55,151 nt of DNA from Kalaharituber pfeilii (taxonomy: Eukaryota > Ascomycota > Pezizomycetes > Pezizales > Pezizaceae), in assembly GCA_015179045.1 (NCBI GenBank), contig WHUZ01000169.1:1-55151 (forward strand), written 5' to 3'. Below are positions 1 to 10,537 of the stretch, one piece after another. Numbering within the stretch: the first letter of the stretch is position 1; each line of letters begins with the position of its first letter. The translations under genes and the position numbers were made by a program. The notes beneath the pieces are model-generated. The model was given only the letters and a program-made list of their open reading frames with translations. It was not told the DNA's origin and made no database searches.

Positions 1-1985
1 ATGCTATTGACTCAGATACAATTAATAATGCATTCACCAATATCTATAACTTCAGCATCAAATTCGAAAACAAATTCTTGAAATGTCTGGTAGGAGTTCA
101 GAACAGAAGGTGGAATAAAATTAATAAATGTCTTATCAGATTTTCCCAGATTGCTAATAGAAGGCATATAATCTTAAGTGAAGGAAACAGATTCAGGAAC
201 TGAGATGCCAGAAAATGAAAACGAAAGCAAAACAAAAACAAAAATGAAAACGAAGGATTCTTAAGAATCTTGATCATTGCAGGTTCTACTTGTAACCTCA
301 TTTTCAACTCCTTACCCAGTCTGCTAAGAAAACAATCAGCACAGAGGCTGTACGGTCTACAATAGCCCTAACGGTCTTCCTAGTTTTGAATTTTACCTCG
401 TAACTAAAGAGGTCGCTATGACAGGAAGTCCTACATGCTCAGCAGAGTCCCTATCTACTCCAAGTTAGACAGTTCAGTGATTCTCTCAGATCCATTGATA
501 GCCTATGAGGTGGCCAGAATCTGTCTTCATCTTCTTTGAACTAGTTAAGACAGTGGATTCATAACTTCGGGGTCTTTTACTTCCTCTTTGTCTTACTTTT
601 TTAGGTTTAGTTGGATTTCTACCACTTCTTTTCATAGCATGACATAATCTTGTACCTGATATATTGGTTGCCTTTTCTGTAAGTCAGTTCTTCAGGTATA
701 TCATTGCTCTTCTTATTCTTCGGAGGTGGAGGTGGCTGTATCGTAGAGCTGCTGCTGACGGAGGTGATGTTTATCTTAGTGGTAGAGGGAGTAAAGTGCT
801 TATCTCTAGGCTTTCTTAGAGTATTGGCAATAGCAACTTCCATTAGTTCTAGTTACTTCAATACTCAAAATGACCCACTAGAAGATTCCAGACATCTTTT
901 GAATGCTGGCAGAGATGTCAGAAACGAGGACAGAGTTGGGGGTCTTTGCTATGTTGTTAAACTCATTGATCTCAATTAAAACATCCTGCATCCTACACTA
1001 CTACTTGTATCCAAATATTTTGAGCAGCCTTAGCAATAGCTAAGGAGTCCTAAAAGGTCATATACAGTAGGGTGAGAGCTGTGGTATATAATGCTGAGAG
1101 GTTCTGATAGAAAATGTGAGGGCATAACTATTCAAGTAAGAGGTTTTATCATCAAGGTATTTATTGCCATTAGTGATTTGATAGCTCCTGATCTATTGTT
1201 AGCCTAGGAAGAGAATTGTCAAGCTCTTTTTTATCCCTATCAAACTTTTCTGAAGGAGGGAATTTTTACAGAAGGTGGAAGAGGCTCTCATAACATCAAT
1301 TGACAGAAGAAGAGGAAGAAGTATCAAATCTCAGGCTCAGTGGGAGCTACGAGAAGAGAAATGAGGAGAAAGGTCCCACGGCAATAACTGACTCATGGGG
1401 ATAATGAGGCAGAAGGAGGAGAGAAAGGTCTCACAGTAGTGCTTGACTTGTGGGAAAAATAAAGAGGCATAGGATCTCATACTTGATGAGAACCACAAGG
1501 CAGGGTATAAGAAGGAGAAGTACCTGCATTATTAATATCTGGTAGAAGAGGTTCTATAGGATCAAGTTTTAGTGCACTATATAATTTGCTAACTCAAGTT
1601 AGGAAATATTGGCAAGTTGTAGAGAAAACTGCATTATCAATACCCAGCAGAGGAGATGCTTCAGAGGAGAGCCTTTTGGACCTGGGTAGGCCATGGAGGC
1701 TATGCTAGCTATCATTATTGCAGAGTTGGTGCTAGCTGGAATCCTAGCTGCTACAATATTTGACCATGCATACTTGCTTATAACTAAGGAATATAGGTTA
1801 TCATGTTTTGCAACTCTTACTGGCTTAGAGAGAGAGGGGTAGATACATTACTTTGAAATGCTTGCTTGTTATGGAGCTTGGCAATATCTTCAGAGAGAGG
1901 TTCTTGAGAAAGAAGAGATAGTAGATGAGCCTTCCGATGGTGACATTGTAGAGGTGGGGTGGTAGGTGAAAGAGGAGTAGTGTAA
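1..1985 (-). pseudogene. Family A Ty3/gypsy gag and protease relic (5' half of an element cut by the window edge)
   Basis: Reads on the minus strand from the LTR at 1,986-2,724 leftwards and matches, base for base apart from transitions, the interior of the complete element at 31,841 to about 33,830. A 74-residue open piece at 619-843 (minus) starts MEVAIANTLRKPRDKHF and parallels MEVSIANAPRKPGNKRF at 32,873, identifying it as the C-terminal part of Gag. The left 400 bases correspond to the retropepsin-like region (33,441 onwards). Many TAG/TAA codons stand where the better copy has CAG, CAA or TGG, as expected from RIP. RT, RNase H and integrase lie outside the window. Identification rests on internal similarity and is firm; exact domain limits are not. 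Confidence 0.85.
1976..1983 (-). other. Putative self-primer binding site of the first element
   Basis: On the minus strand the two bases tt follow the LTR end, then acactact. The less mutated copy at 31,843-31,850 has acaccgct in the same place, so this is a RIP-altered version of the same site. Role inferred from the complete copy. Confidence 0.45.
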
Positions 1986-2724
1986 TATTATAGGCATGAG
2001 GGGCTCGGCTTCGGTCGGTACTAAAAGACATTACATAATATAGCTATGGTGAGGAAAATGGCGGTACTGGCATTATCCCAGAAGTGTGAATACAGCGGGT
2101 TGGAATAGCTACAGAAGTGTATATGGTGGACTAAAAGAGCAGCTACTTAGCGTAGGGTATGCAGTGGAATGGAGTAATTCACGAGTATAGTGAGGAAATA
2201 ATAGGTTCAGAGTTATAAAGAAACTTACGATACCACTTGTGTCTTGATTCTTCTAACTATGCTATTGCTAGCTGGTACTTATATAGACTTTAGCGCAGCC
2301 ATACATGAGGAGTCAACAAATAAATAATTGGTTTGCCCTGCAATGATTCCTTATCAATACTAATACTCGTAGTAATAGGCACATGTAATAAAAACATGTA
2401 AAAATAGTATAGGACAAAGATAACAAATGTACTAATGCATGTACATATATAAATAAAGCTTCCATAATTTGAGTATATGCATCAAGCTGCATTCCAGATG
2501 ACATACCCTTCTATAGTACTGCCCTATCTAAATGATGTGAGAATCAACAGCTAAGTCTAATGAGTAATCAGTCTAGTTAATCAGCATTGGTCTTATATTT
2601 GATTATAAGGTTAGTGTTTTTTCCTTGGCAGATAAGTCTTCACTTTTAGCCATGGCAGCTAATTAGCAGTGGAACTCTTGCCCTTTGCCATAGTGGTAGG
2701 CAAGTTTCTACTTTAGCCATAATA
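1986..2724 (-). repeat. 5' LTR of the minus-strand family A element (739 bp)
   Basis: Same length as the two LTRs of the complete element at 31,102-37,065 and collinear with them in reverse complement. The outer end reads ...gccataata (ancestral gccgtaaca) and the inner end tattataggcatg (ancestral tgttacgggcgtg). Differences are nearly all transitions. An open frame at 2,313-2,504 (MSSGMQLDAYT...) is shared with the other LTR copies but is only LTR sequence in translation. Bases 2,725-2,729 (ctaat) would be the target duplication, but its partner is outside the window. Confidence 0.9.
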
Positions 2725-3650
2725 CTAATGCTTGGTCTAAGTAGTTAGTTTCTACAATTGTAAGCAGGGATCGATCGAACTATCACAAACTAGGGGCAGT
2801 TATAAACTTGTTTTTAAGTTTCTTAAAAGCAGCTTGCTGCTCTATCCCTCACATAAAGAGTATATTTTCGGTTAAGGTCATAAGTAGTCGAGTAGTAGTG
2901 GAATAGTTTAGAATAAATTGGTAGTAGTAGTTAGCAAACTCCAGGAAGGCTTGCACCTCCTTTTTCTTTGTTGGCTATAGCCAGTCGCAAATGGGAGAGA
3001 GTTTGGCCAGATCTATCTTAATCTCAAGGCCATTAATTGGATAACTAAGAAATATAGTTTTGTACATATGGAACTCGTACTTGGCCAGGTTAACTATGAC
3101 CCCATGTTCACTCAATTTAGCAAGCCCTTTTTCCACTATCCTTTAATGGTCTTATTCAGGTTTACCTACATAGATTAAGATATTGTCCAAATACTAAACA
3201 ACTCTATCGATACTAATGAGAATCTTATCCATCATTGCTTGGAAGGAAGTAGGTGCATTGATGAGTCTAAATAGTATGATTGTATACTCGAATAGGCCTT
3301 TAGATATTTTAAAAGCTGTCTTCTATTCATTGCCTGACTTTATCTGAATAAGGTTGTAGCTGTTTTTGAGATCGAGTTTAGTAAACCATTTACCACCTTA
3401 GGTCTTTTTAAAGAGTTCTAATATTAAGGGCAGAGAATATTTATTCAGAATAGTAAGTTTGTTTAGTACTTTATAGTCAATGTACAGTCAGAGTGATCTA
3501 TCTTTCTTCTGTAAGAAAAGAATCAGTGAAGCTGCTTTTGACCTTGACCTTCATATCTTTTCTGTTGATAGGTATTCATTGATATACCTCTGAAGGGCCT
3601 CATCTTCTTCCCAAGTTGTCTTATATACTGGACCATGAGGAGGCTTCATA
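2725..3650 (-). pseudogene. Gypsy reverse transcriptase and RNase H start (second element)
   Basis: Minus-strand RT relic. Reading leftwards, the region aligns with the RT of the complete element (34,560-34,930), including the end that encodes the ...EQQAAF... connection to RNase H. The catalytic box reads YLDN instead of YxDD near 3,175-3,190, a D-to-N change by one transition. The relic stops abruptly at 2,725, exactly where the LTR of the first element begins. The first element therefore appears to have inserted here, with the remaining RNase H and integrase beyond the left window edge. Confidence 0.8.
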
Positions 3651-4150
3651 TTTGAGTTCTCAAACAGGATTTGATAATTCTAGCTTCAGTAAGGAGTAAA
3701 CAGTGTGTCTGTTTATCAGAAAAAATATTAGAGTATTGTAAGTAGTACTTATATGTATCAAGTAACAACAGAATATCACTCTCCTCAAAGGTTCAGAAAG
3801 AACAGAAACAGAAGGCAAATCAATATAAGTATAAGGAATATTAAACATGCTATACCTCAGAGTACTATCAACACAATCAACAGAAAAACTATTTTCCTTT
3901 AACTAAGATAAGCCAATGATATATTCTCTATTGCCAATATTGATAACTTCAGTGTCAAAATCAAAAACCACGTTCTTGCCTATAAGTGAGTTCAAAATAT
4001 TAGAAGAAACAAAATCAACAGAGACCTTATCAGACTTTCTCGGAATGCCAATAGAATGCACATAATCCAAAGCAAAAGACACAGATTTAGGAACTGAAAT
4101 GCTAGAAAATGAAAATGAAGTATTTATAATGAAAGAACTACTAGAGAGGA
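3651..4150 (-). pseudogene. Retropepsin-like domain of the second gypsy element
   Basis: The minus-strand frame contains VVFDFDTEVINIGNREYIIG followed by LS and a stop, then FSVDCVDSTLRYSMFNIP and LPSVSVLSEP. The same architecture (FDLDTE..DMGDREL..GLSWL....LPSVSIL) is seen in the family B element at 16,528-16,878. This is the protease-like segment between Gag and RT in fungal Ty3/gypsy elements. One copy of the segment is present here, whereas family A shows a duplication (33,545-33,844). Confidence 0.7.
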
Positions 4151-6249
4151 AAGAACTATTATCTTACTTGATTTTCACAGCCCTTACTTATAGCCTCAAT
4201 TCCAATTCCTTACTCAATATTAGGGGAAAAATTGGTATAAAGACTGTATAGTCTATAATAGCTCTGATAGTCCTCTCAGTTTTGAATTTTACCTCACAAC
4301 TAAGGAGGTCACTATGATGGGGGGTTCTACCAGGCTAAGCAGGATCCTTGCCTAGTTTTCTGAATCAAACAACTCAGTGATCCTTTCAGATTCGTCAATA
4401 GCTTATATCTTAAAGTAGTTTTTATCTATTCTTTTCTTTTTGGGCTATGAGCTATATGACTTCAGAGCGTTTACTACCTCTTTATCTTTCTTCTTAAGCT
4501 TTTTTGCTTGCTCATTATCCTTCTCTCAAGGCTGCCAGTTCTATCACTTCCTTTCGCAATACAATATGATCTTGTGCCTATTCTTTTTATACTTGATGTA
4601 ACAGTTAGCGGCCTTCCTTTCCTGAATAAGTTCTTCTGAGACTCAATCATCTTTCTGTTTGTTTTTCAAGGTGAAGGACATAGTATTCCTTTTAGAAGGC
4701 ATAGAGCTGCTGCCTGAGTTTCTCGGAGTGTGAGTTAGTATGGGTTATTTGTTCAAGGAGGTGATGTCATCTATAATTTTAGTAGCCATTTCCTTCCATA
4801 GTTCTCAATTCTTCTTACAGCTAGGGTAGCCAGAATAGAGTCATTATACTTTATTGTTAATATTAGCTAATACATAGGAGATAAGTACAAGGTCAGGGAT
4901 TTTCACTATACTATTGTATTTATTGATTTTAATTAAGAAGTCCTATATACACTCTGTTTGCTTTATAATCTGAATCTTTTGAGCAGCTTCAGTGATGGCT
5001 ACAGAATTTTGGAACTTCTTGCATAGCGTAGTAAGCATGTTATGATATATGGCAGAAGAATGTTGTTAGACAAGAGTGAGAGTAAGGCCTTTCAGACAGA
5101 AAGAAAGTGTATCATAGCACTCTTAGTCACTGCTGAGATGCTGGCTTTAGATCACTGAGCACTCGACTTGGTAGAGAAAGTTATCCAGCTCCTTTACATC
5201 TCCACCCTACTTGTCGAGAGTAGGAATTTTAGATAGGGGCAGGGCACCCCAGAGCATCTGTATGCTGGATAGAAAATGAGGTAGTAGTGGAGAAGGAGAA
5301 GAAGTTAAGTTCTATGCTCTTCGGAATATACAAGAAGATAGACGAGAGAGAGGAGCACTAGTACCACCAGTACTTAGTAGAAGAGATTCTTCAGGAGAAC
5401 TTCCTGCAGACTTCCCTAAGCCTATATTTAGTCTAATAGGGGATGCTGGGCATTGCTATTGTTGTAGTAATTGTTGAGGCTGCAGGGTAGCCACTGGTTA
5501 AAATAATGTCTACTGTAGCATTTGATTCCACATGCTAGCCAGTAGCTGATCCAACTGGCCCATTGTAGCTGATGGTTCTTATTGGCTTTGGGAGAGTGGA
5601 ATAGATATATTACCTTGAAATGCTTAAGTCAAGAGATCTATACAGTCACATGCTTAGATGATAAGTTGTCCTAGCTCACCATAGTAGTGATCCACATAGT
5701 CCTTGATTTGCTAGTTTATGTTTACCTGTTCATTTCAGAGGTTGACTATGTCAGTAGCAGCTCATTCAGCCTCTATCCTAGCTTCTGCTGTTTTTTTATA
5801 CACTGTCTGACCTATGGTTACAGTAAGTTATTGAACCTTCTGTTATAGGGTGGGGTCTTCTTCTGCTTGAATGGTGATGAGACTTGTAGAATTAAATACT
5901 TTTCTCAGCAGAGAGCTCACTCGAGGGTAGTTGAGTGTTGAGGCATGAATCTTCAAGATCTTTCCTGACTTGAGCATGCAGGTTTATTGTTGTTTTTCTA
6001 TAGCGTACTTAGAAATATTAGCAGAGTTAGCATGGCTAAGTACTAAACTACTGTGAGTACTTTCTATATTATTATTAGTATAGTTATCATCCTTATGTGT
6101 AGAGGGGGCAGAGAGAGATTTTGGCTGCTGCTTTACAGTGTACTCTCTTGCCAGCCCTTGAACCTCTAGGAAGAGGTCACTTTAGGTAAGCAGGAATTTG
6201 TAGGAGCCTTCTTGAGTTGATATTGTGGAGGTAGGATAGGTGTAGGAGA
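4151..6249 (-). pseudogene. Gag relic of the second gypsy element
   Basis: Minus-strand region between the protease-like domain and the 5' LTR at 6,260-6,872, the position of gag. No frame stays open for long and stop codons of the TAG/TAA type are frequent. Assignment is by position and by weak similarity to the gag region of family A. It is somewhat longer than the family A gag region (about 2.1 kb against 1.6 kb), so insertions or a different gag type are possible. Confidence 0.6.
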
Positions 6250-6259
6250 AGAAGTGTAA

Positions 6260-6872
6260 TGTTATAGGTGTAAAGGACTCAGCTTCATCGTATGCTAGAA
6301 ATGGGTGTTATGGCTATAGAGGTGTATATATAGCGGACTGGAAGGGTGGCTACTTAGTATGAGTACATAGTGGAGTGGAGCAATTCATAGGTGTAATAAG
6401 AAAATGTTAAGTTTCAGAGTAATAGAGAACTTAGAATACCACTAGTATCTTGATTCCTTTAACTATACTATCATCAGCCAATACTTATATAGATATTAGC
6501 ACTGTCATATATAACTAGTCAACAAATAAATAAATAACTGGTAATGTAGCAATTCCTTATCAATGCTAATACCTGTAGTAATAGGTATACATAATAGAAA
6601 TATCCGAAAATAGTATAGATACAAGATAATGCTATATACTATTAGTGCATATGTATATATATTAGCTGTTAATAAGTCAAGTGCATTGCAGACTCAGAGG
6701 TCTTACTAAAAATATTCGATCTACACTTTCTTAACACTACCCTATTCAAATAAACAAATGAAACTACTGCCAAGTCTAATAGGTGATTAGTCCAGTCTAT
6801 CAGTATTAATCTTATGTAATAATTCAGAGTGACTATTTCCCAATATGGGTAAGTCTTACTATAGCCATAATA
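6260..6872 (-). repeat. 5' LTR (613 bp) of the second gypsy element
   Basis: Starts tgttataggtg and ends ccataata, collinear with the 739-bp family A LTR but about 126 bp shorter. It shares the inner block around aataccactagtatcttgattcc and the outer block around caattccttatcaatgctaatacc. It is either an internally deleted family A LTR or a sister subfamily. The bases just inside the LTR (6,250-6,257, agaagtgt) occupy the self-primer site position, with the same two-base gap. Confidence 0.8.
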
Positions 6873-6889
6873 ATTATATAGTATTACTA

Positions 6890-7236
6890 AGAGAACCTGC
6901 TATACCTATTAAAAGACCTTGTTCTATAGTATAATATACTACTGAGTAGGACCTACTATACCTATCACTAGAGGTTATTCTATAGTATATCAAGTACCAT
7001 CGAGAGGGTATACTATACCTAGTAAGTTGAGCTTATACTGCTATATCATGTACTGGCAAAAGGAGCTGCCTTACCTATTAATAGAGCTCATTCTATACTA
7101 TATTGAGCACTGAGAGGGGCTATCATATCTATTAATAGTACTTATTCTATAGTATATTGTATCATTAAAAGGAGCTGCCATACCTATTAATAGAGGTAAT
7201 TCTATAGTATATTATATGCCATTAGAAGGGGTAGGT
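6890..7236. repeat. 55-bp minisatellite, about six degenerate units
   Basis: The motif ttctatagtata (or a variant) recurs at about 6,922, 6,978, 7,032, 7,090, 7,145 and 7,200, giving a period of 54-58 bp. Units also share tacctattaatag and aaaggagctgcc. Related 55-bp units follow the poly(A) of the adjacent LINE (9,170-9,490), so one array seems to have been split by the LINE insertion. No coding role is visible. Confidence 0.75.
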
Positions 7237-7239
7237 CAA

Positions 7240-9165
7240 ATGTGAGGATTCTGTAAGGATTACTACTATTTAAGTTACTGGTTATTCTCCTTATCTTTAT
7301 AGCTCTTACCATTGAGAAGATAGAGAAAAGGCTGAGAGAGGAGTAGAGGTAGAAGTACTATCATATGTCAATAACCTAGCAGCAATAATCCTAGACTCAT
7401 ATAGGTACTAGAATATAAGGAAGCTCAGATAGAAAGTGAAGGTGGTAATAGCAGAGGTAGGGGAAGAAGATCAGATCCTACTAGAGGAGTCAAAGTAGGA
7501 GATAATAACTTTCAGAGTAGAGAATAGGTAGAAGAAGAAGAAGGAGATACTGAAGTAGCTGAGAGTCATTTTCGATAAGAGGCTGACCTTTAGTATATAT
7601 TGATGAAGGAGGCTAAGTAGAGTAAGGAGGCTGGTAGAGGCACTCTCAGGACTGGGAAACTGGGACTTAGGGATATTATCATAGAGCTGGCAGCAGGTAT
7701 GCATAGGAATGGTTAGAGTAGTGATGATATAGGGGGAGTAAGATTAGGTAGAGAGGTTAGAAGGAGTGGAAGAAAGAAATAGAGTGATTACAGCTGCAAG
7801 TTTTAGAGAGAGCAGCTGAAGGAGGGAGAGGTGCTGAAATGAAAGGAATAAATCTAGTTTATAGAGTAGAAGATATGAAGATAGTCCTAGATAGTATACA
7901 AGTAACAGTAATTATACAAATGATGAAGGTACTGTCAGAGCTAGCAGAGCTTTGTATAAGTAACTTCAGAGGAAGTAAGAAGAGAGAAGAAGAGGCAAGA
8001 AACTAGAGAGACTAGAAGATGCAGTAGGTAATGGTTAAGAATGAGGGATATAAAGTAGTACTAGACTACTAGTAAGGTTAGTGGGTGAGGTTCTTGGAGG
8101 ACAGGGAGAAGATCTCATAGGGAGAGGGGTATGAGAAGATAGAGGTAGAAGTGGTATAGAGGTAGAAAGAAGAAGTAGAGATAAGGAAGGAGTAGAAAAC
8201 TATGATTGAGAAGCTAAAAGAAAAAGAGTAGTTCTTTTCTCTGATAGTAGCAAGATCAAAGACAGCAAGATAGAAGTAGGAGTATGGAGGAGGTCAGCAG
8301 TAGTGATGGAGGTAGTAGATAGAATAGTAATGGTATTCAATAGGGAGATGAGAGGAGTGAGAAAGGCATTAAAGAGTGTAGAGAAGGAGGTCTCTGTACT
8401 GATCTGTTTAGATTCTGAGGCTGCTATTATAGTAATTCAGAAGGTAAGTAGGGAGAAAAAGGGAAAGATAGAGGATATGAGAAGGGTAGTAAATACAATA
8501 ATAAAGATAAAGAAAAAGGAAGGAGATGTGAAACTGTTGTAAGTAAAACCTCATATCAGAATCATAGGCAATGAAAAGATAGATAAGTAGGTAAAGAAGA
8601 GAATAGTGATCTAGAAAAAGGAGGTGGCCACTAGAAGTGAGGTGCACCAGAGAGTAAAGGCATAGAGAAAGGAGAAGAAAGAAGTAGAGAGCTTTAAAGG
8701 AGGAAAGGTCATAGAGTGAAGTAGAATGACAAGATCAAACTACATAATATTATAACTAGAGTGAGAAAGATATACTAGGTGGTTGAAGAAGCTAGAGGAG
8801 TTGGAATCAGATAGGTGCAGGTATAGAGAGGTATAAACAGTAGAGTATCTTGCTTTCTAATATAGAAGCTAAAAAAATTGCCCAGAAGATGGAGCAATAT
8901 AGGAAAGAAGTAGAAAAGAAAGGTAGAAAATAAGGAGGAGTATAATGTTTTAGAGAATCTCTTTACTGAAGTCAGGTTCTAGTAGGTAAGAGAATGTAGA
9001 GCCAAGTTCTAGAAGCTAGGAGAGCAGGAGTGATAGCATATAAGAGCCATATATATAGAGAATTAGTTTAATCTATCTCTGAGTTATAAGGGCTTAACTA
9101 GGGACCCTCCTATAGCTACATACTATAAGCAGAGTTATGTAATTTGAAAAAAAAAAAAAAAAAAA
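7240..9165 (+). mobile_element. 5'-truncated Tad-like non-LTR retrotransposon (LINE), copy 1
   Basis: Plus-strand LINE 3' half: C-terminal RT, RNase H, 3' UTR, then a run of 19 A at 9,147-9,165. It starts inside the RT, so it is 5'-truncated as is common for LINEs, and lies within the 55-bp minisatellite. A second copy lies inverted at 11,495-12,851 with a 19-T run at 11,495-11,513. Both copies share about 960 bp of sequence beyond the poly(A), so they come from one duplication rather than two insertions. Confidence 0.85.
7340..8650 (+). pseudogene. LINE ORF2 relic: RT palm end, thumb and RNase H
   Basis: The plus-strand frame reads VEVLSYVNNLAAIILDSY near 7,345, a version of the YVDDLA catalytic box with both Asp changed to Asn. 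LRVIFDKRLTFS follows, matching the LG..D..L.F motif after the RT of Tad-clade LINEs. Farther on, 8,303-8,542 stays open for 79 residues and contains VSVLICLDSEAAIIVIQK, the RNase H core of these elements. A C-terminal part follows with scattered stops. The protein would reverse transcribe LINE RNA at the target site; this copy is dead. The inverted copy at 12,118-12,360 encodes nearly the same RNase H peptide. Confidence 0.8.
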
Positions 9166-10124
9166 CAAAGGCTCTATAATATATATTAGATTAAGCTCAT
9201 ATTCATACCTTTCATGATGTTGAAAGAGATTGTAATATTGCTAGAGACCTACCATACCTATAAATTAAGCTTACATTGCTACTTCTTATGTCATAGAGGA
9301 ATACTGCCATACATATAGAATTGAACTCATACTACTATTCTCATATCATTAAAAGGCCTTGCAATATCTATTAGATTGAACTACTTCTTCTGATGTTGCA
9401 AGAAACTCACTATACTTATAAATTAAGCTCATATTATCTATCTCATGCTAGTAAAAGAGACCTATCAATATATGTAAGTAAGTATATAAGTAAGTTGTAC
9501 GATATATCATCTCACCTCTTTATTAGACTAGTCAATAAAAATTGACTTCTAACTTGACTCCTCGATTCAATATGCAATTAGAACAATTCTTATAGTATTA
9601 ATATGCAAGCTGGAACTAGTTTACTAGAACTAGATTGATCAGTAACTTATTCTATATCTAGTTTGATTGTATTATACTACTGTATTTAGTAGTCTAGTTA
9701 CTATTATGGGCTATTCTAGCTAACTCATAGAGCTAGCTGAAGTGGCCTAAGCAACCTTACCTGCATTCAATTCAGCAATCTAATAAAGAGCTTGTAAGTA
9801 AGCTACTATACACTACCTTTTTGGCAATAGTGTAAACTTGATCTCAAATCTATATTCTAATATATTGAGTATCTTAAGTATATTGAGCATTATAGGTATG
9901 CACTTAAAAAAATATAAGATATATTATATCAAAGGCCTACCATACCTATTAAATTGAGCTCATACTGTGAGTAGGCTTTACCATTCCTGTAAACAATATA
10001 TTCTCAGCCTGTCAACAGCTGAAGAGAACTAATTAAACTAATTAACAGTCTATCATACTTATGTTATCTCTTGGGTAGGCAAAACTTCGCTAAATTCAAT
10101 ACACTAGTTTTATTATGTAGTATC
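7803..10124 (+). repeat. Left arm of a large inverted repeat (about 2.3 kb)
   Basis: The arm contains the LINE 3' half, its A19 tail, the 55-bp array and about 630 bp of further sequence. It is the reverse complement of 10,538-12,851. Matching landmarks include aggcaaaacttcgctaaatt (10,078-10,097) against aatttagtgaagttttgcct (10,558-10,577), and the A19/T19 runs. The mismatches I followed are overwhelmingly transitions, so the arms were identical before RIP. Confidence 0.85.
9170..9490. repeat. 55-bp minisatellite continuing after the LINE poly(A)
   Basis: Units such as gacctaccatacctataaat and atactgccatacatatagaa recur about every 55 bp with shared taaattaagctcatat blocks. The array resembles 6,890-7,236 and is mirrored at about 11,170-11,494 in the opposite arm of the inverted repeat. 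Confidence 0.65.
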
Positions 10125-10537
10125 CAGCCAAGAGGTTCTATATACTATCCAATTCCTGACCTCAAGCAATAGCTAGTACATATATTTTAGCTATAGAAAT
10201 AGTATATATCTATTCAATATCTTTATATTTACTAGAATATTCTCAAAGTTATTTATTATAGTACTTGAAAGGAAGGTCGAAGTACTTATAGTGAGATATT
10301 AAATACTATTATAAATTTATATAATATGTCATGTATTACTTTGTCAGAACTAGTATTATTTTTACTATTTTTACAGAATAGTAATAGCATAACTATTAAA
10401 TCATATAGTTAGTTCTAGCAGTCAATATAATATGAGCTTATATAGTCTTATCAGCCTTATAGTAGGTAAGTCTAATTCTATAAATGAATATATTATTACA
10501 AATTTGATATAATTGATTAGTATAATAAGAACTAAAA
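10125..10537. other. Spacer of the inverted repeat, no gene seen
   Basis: About 413 bp separating the arms. Similarity stops abruptly after actagttttattat on the left and before gtagtaaaactag on the right. The spacer is AT-rich, with no open frame or recognised repeat; I see nothing else in it. Confidence 0.6.

Noticed and set aside
2313..2504. Conserved 63-codon frame MSSGMQLDAYT..., also at 31,322-31,513
   Set aside because: It lies wholly inside the LTR U3. Its conservation is LTR conservation, and it is lost in the 3' LTR copy at 36,546 and following.
6890..9490. Regularly spaced 55-bp units considered as a CRISPR-like array
   Set aside because: The whole unit repeats with gradual divergence and there is no constant repeat with unique spacers. 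The genome is fungal by its transposons, so it is a minisatellite.
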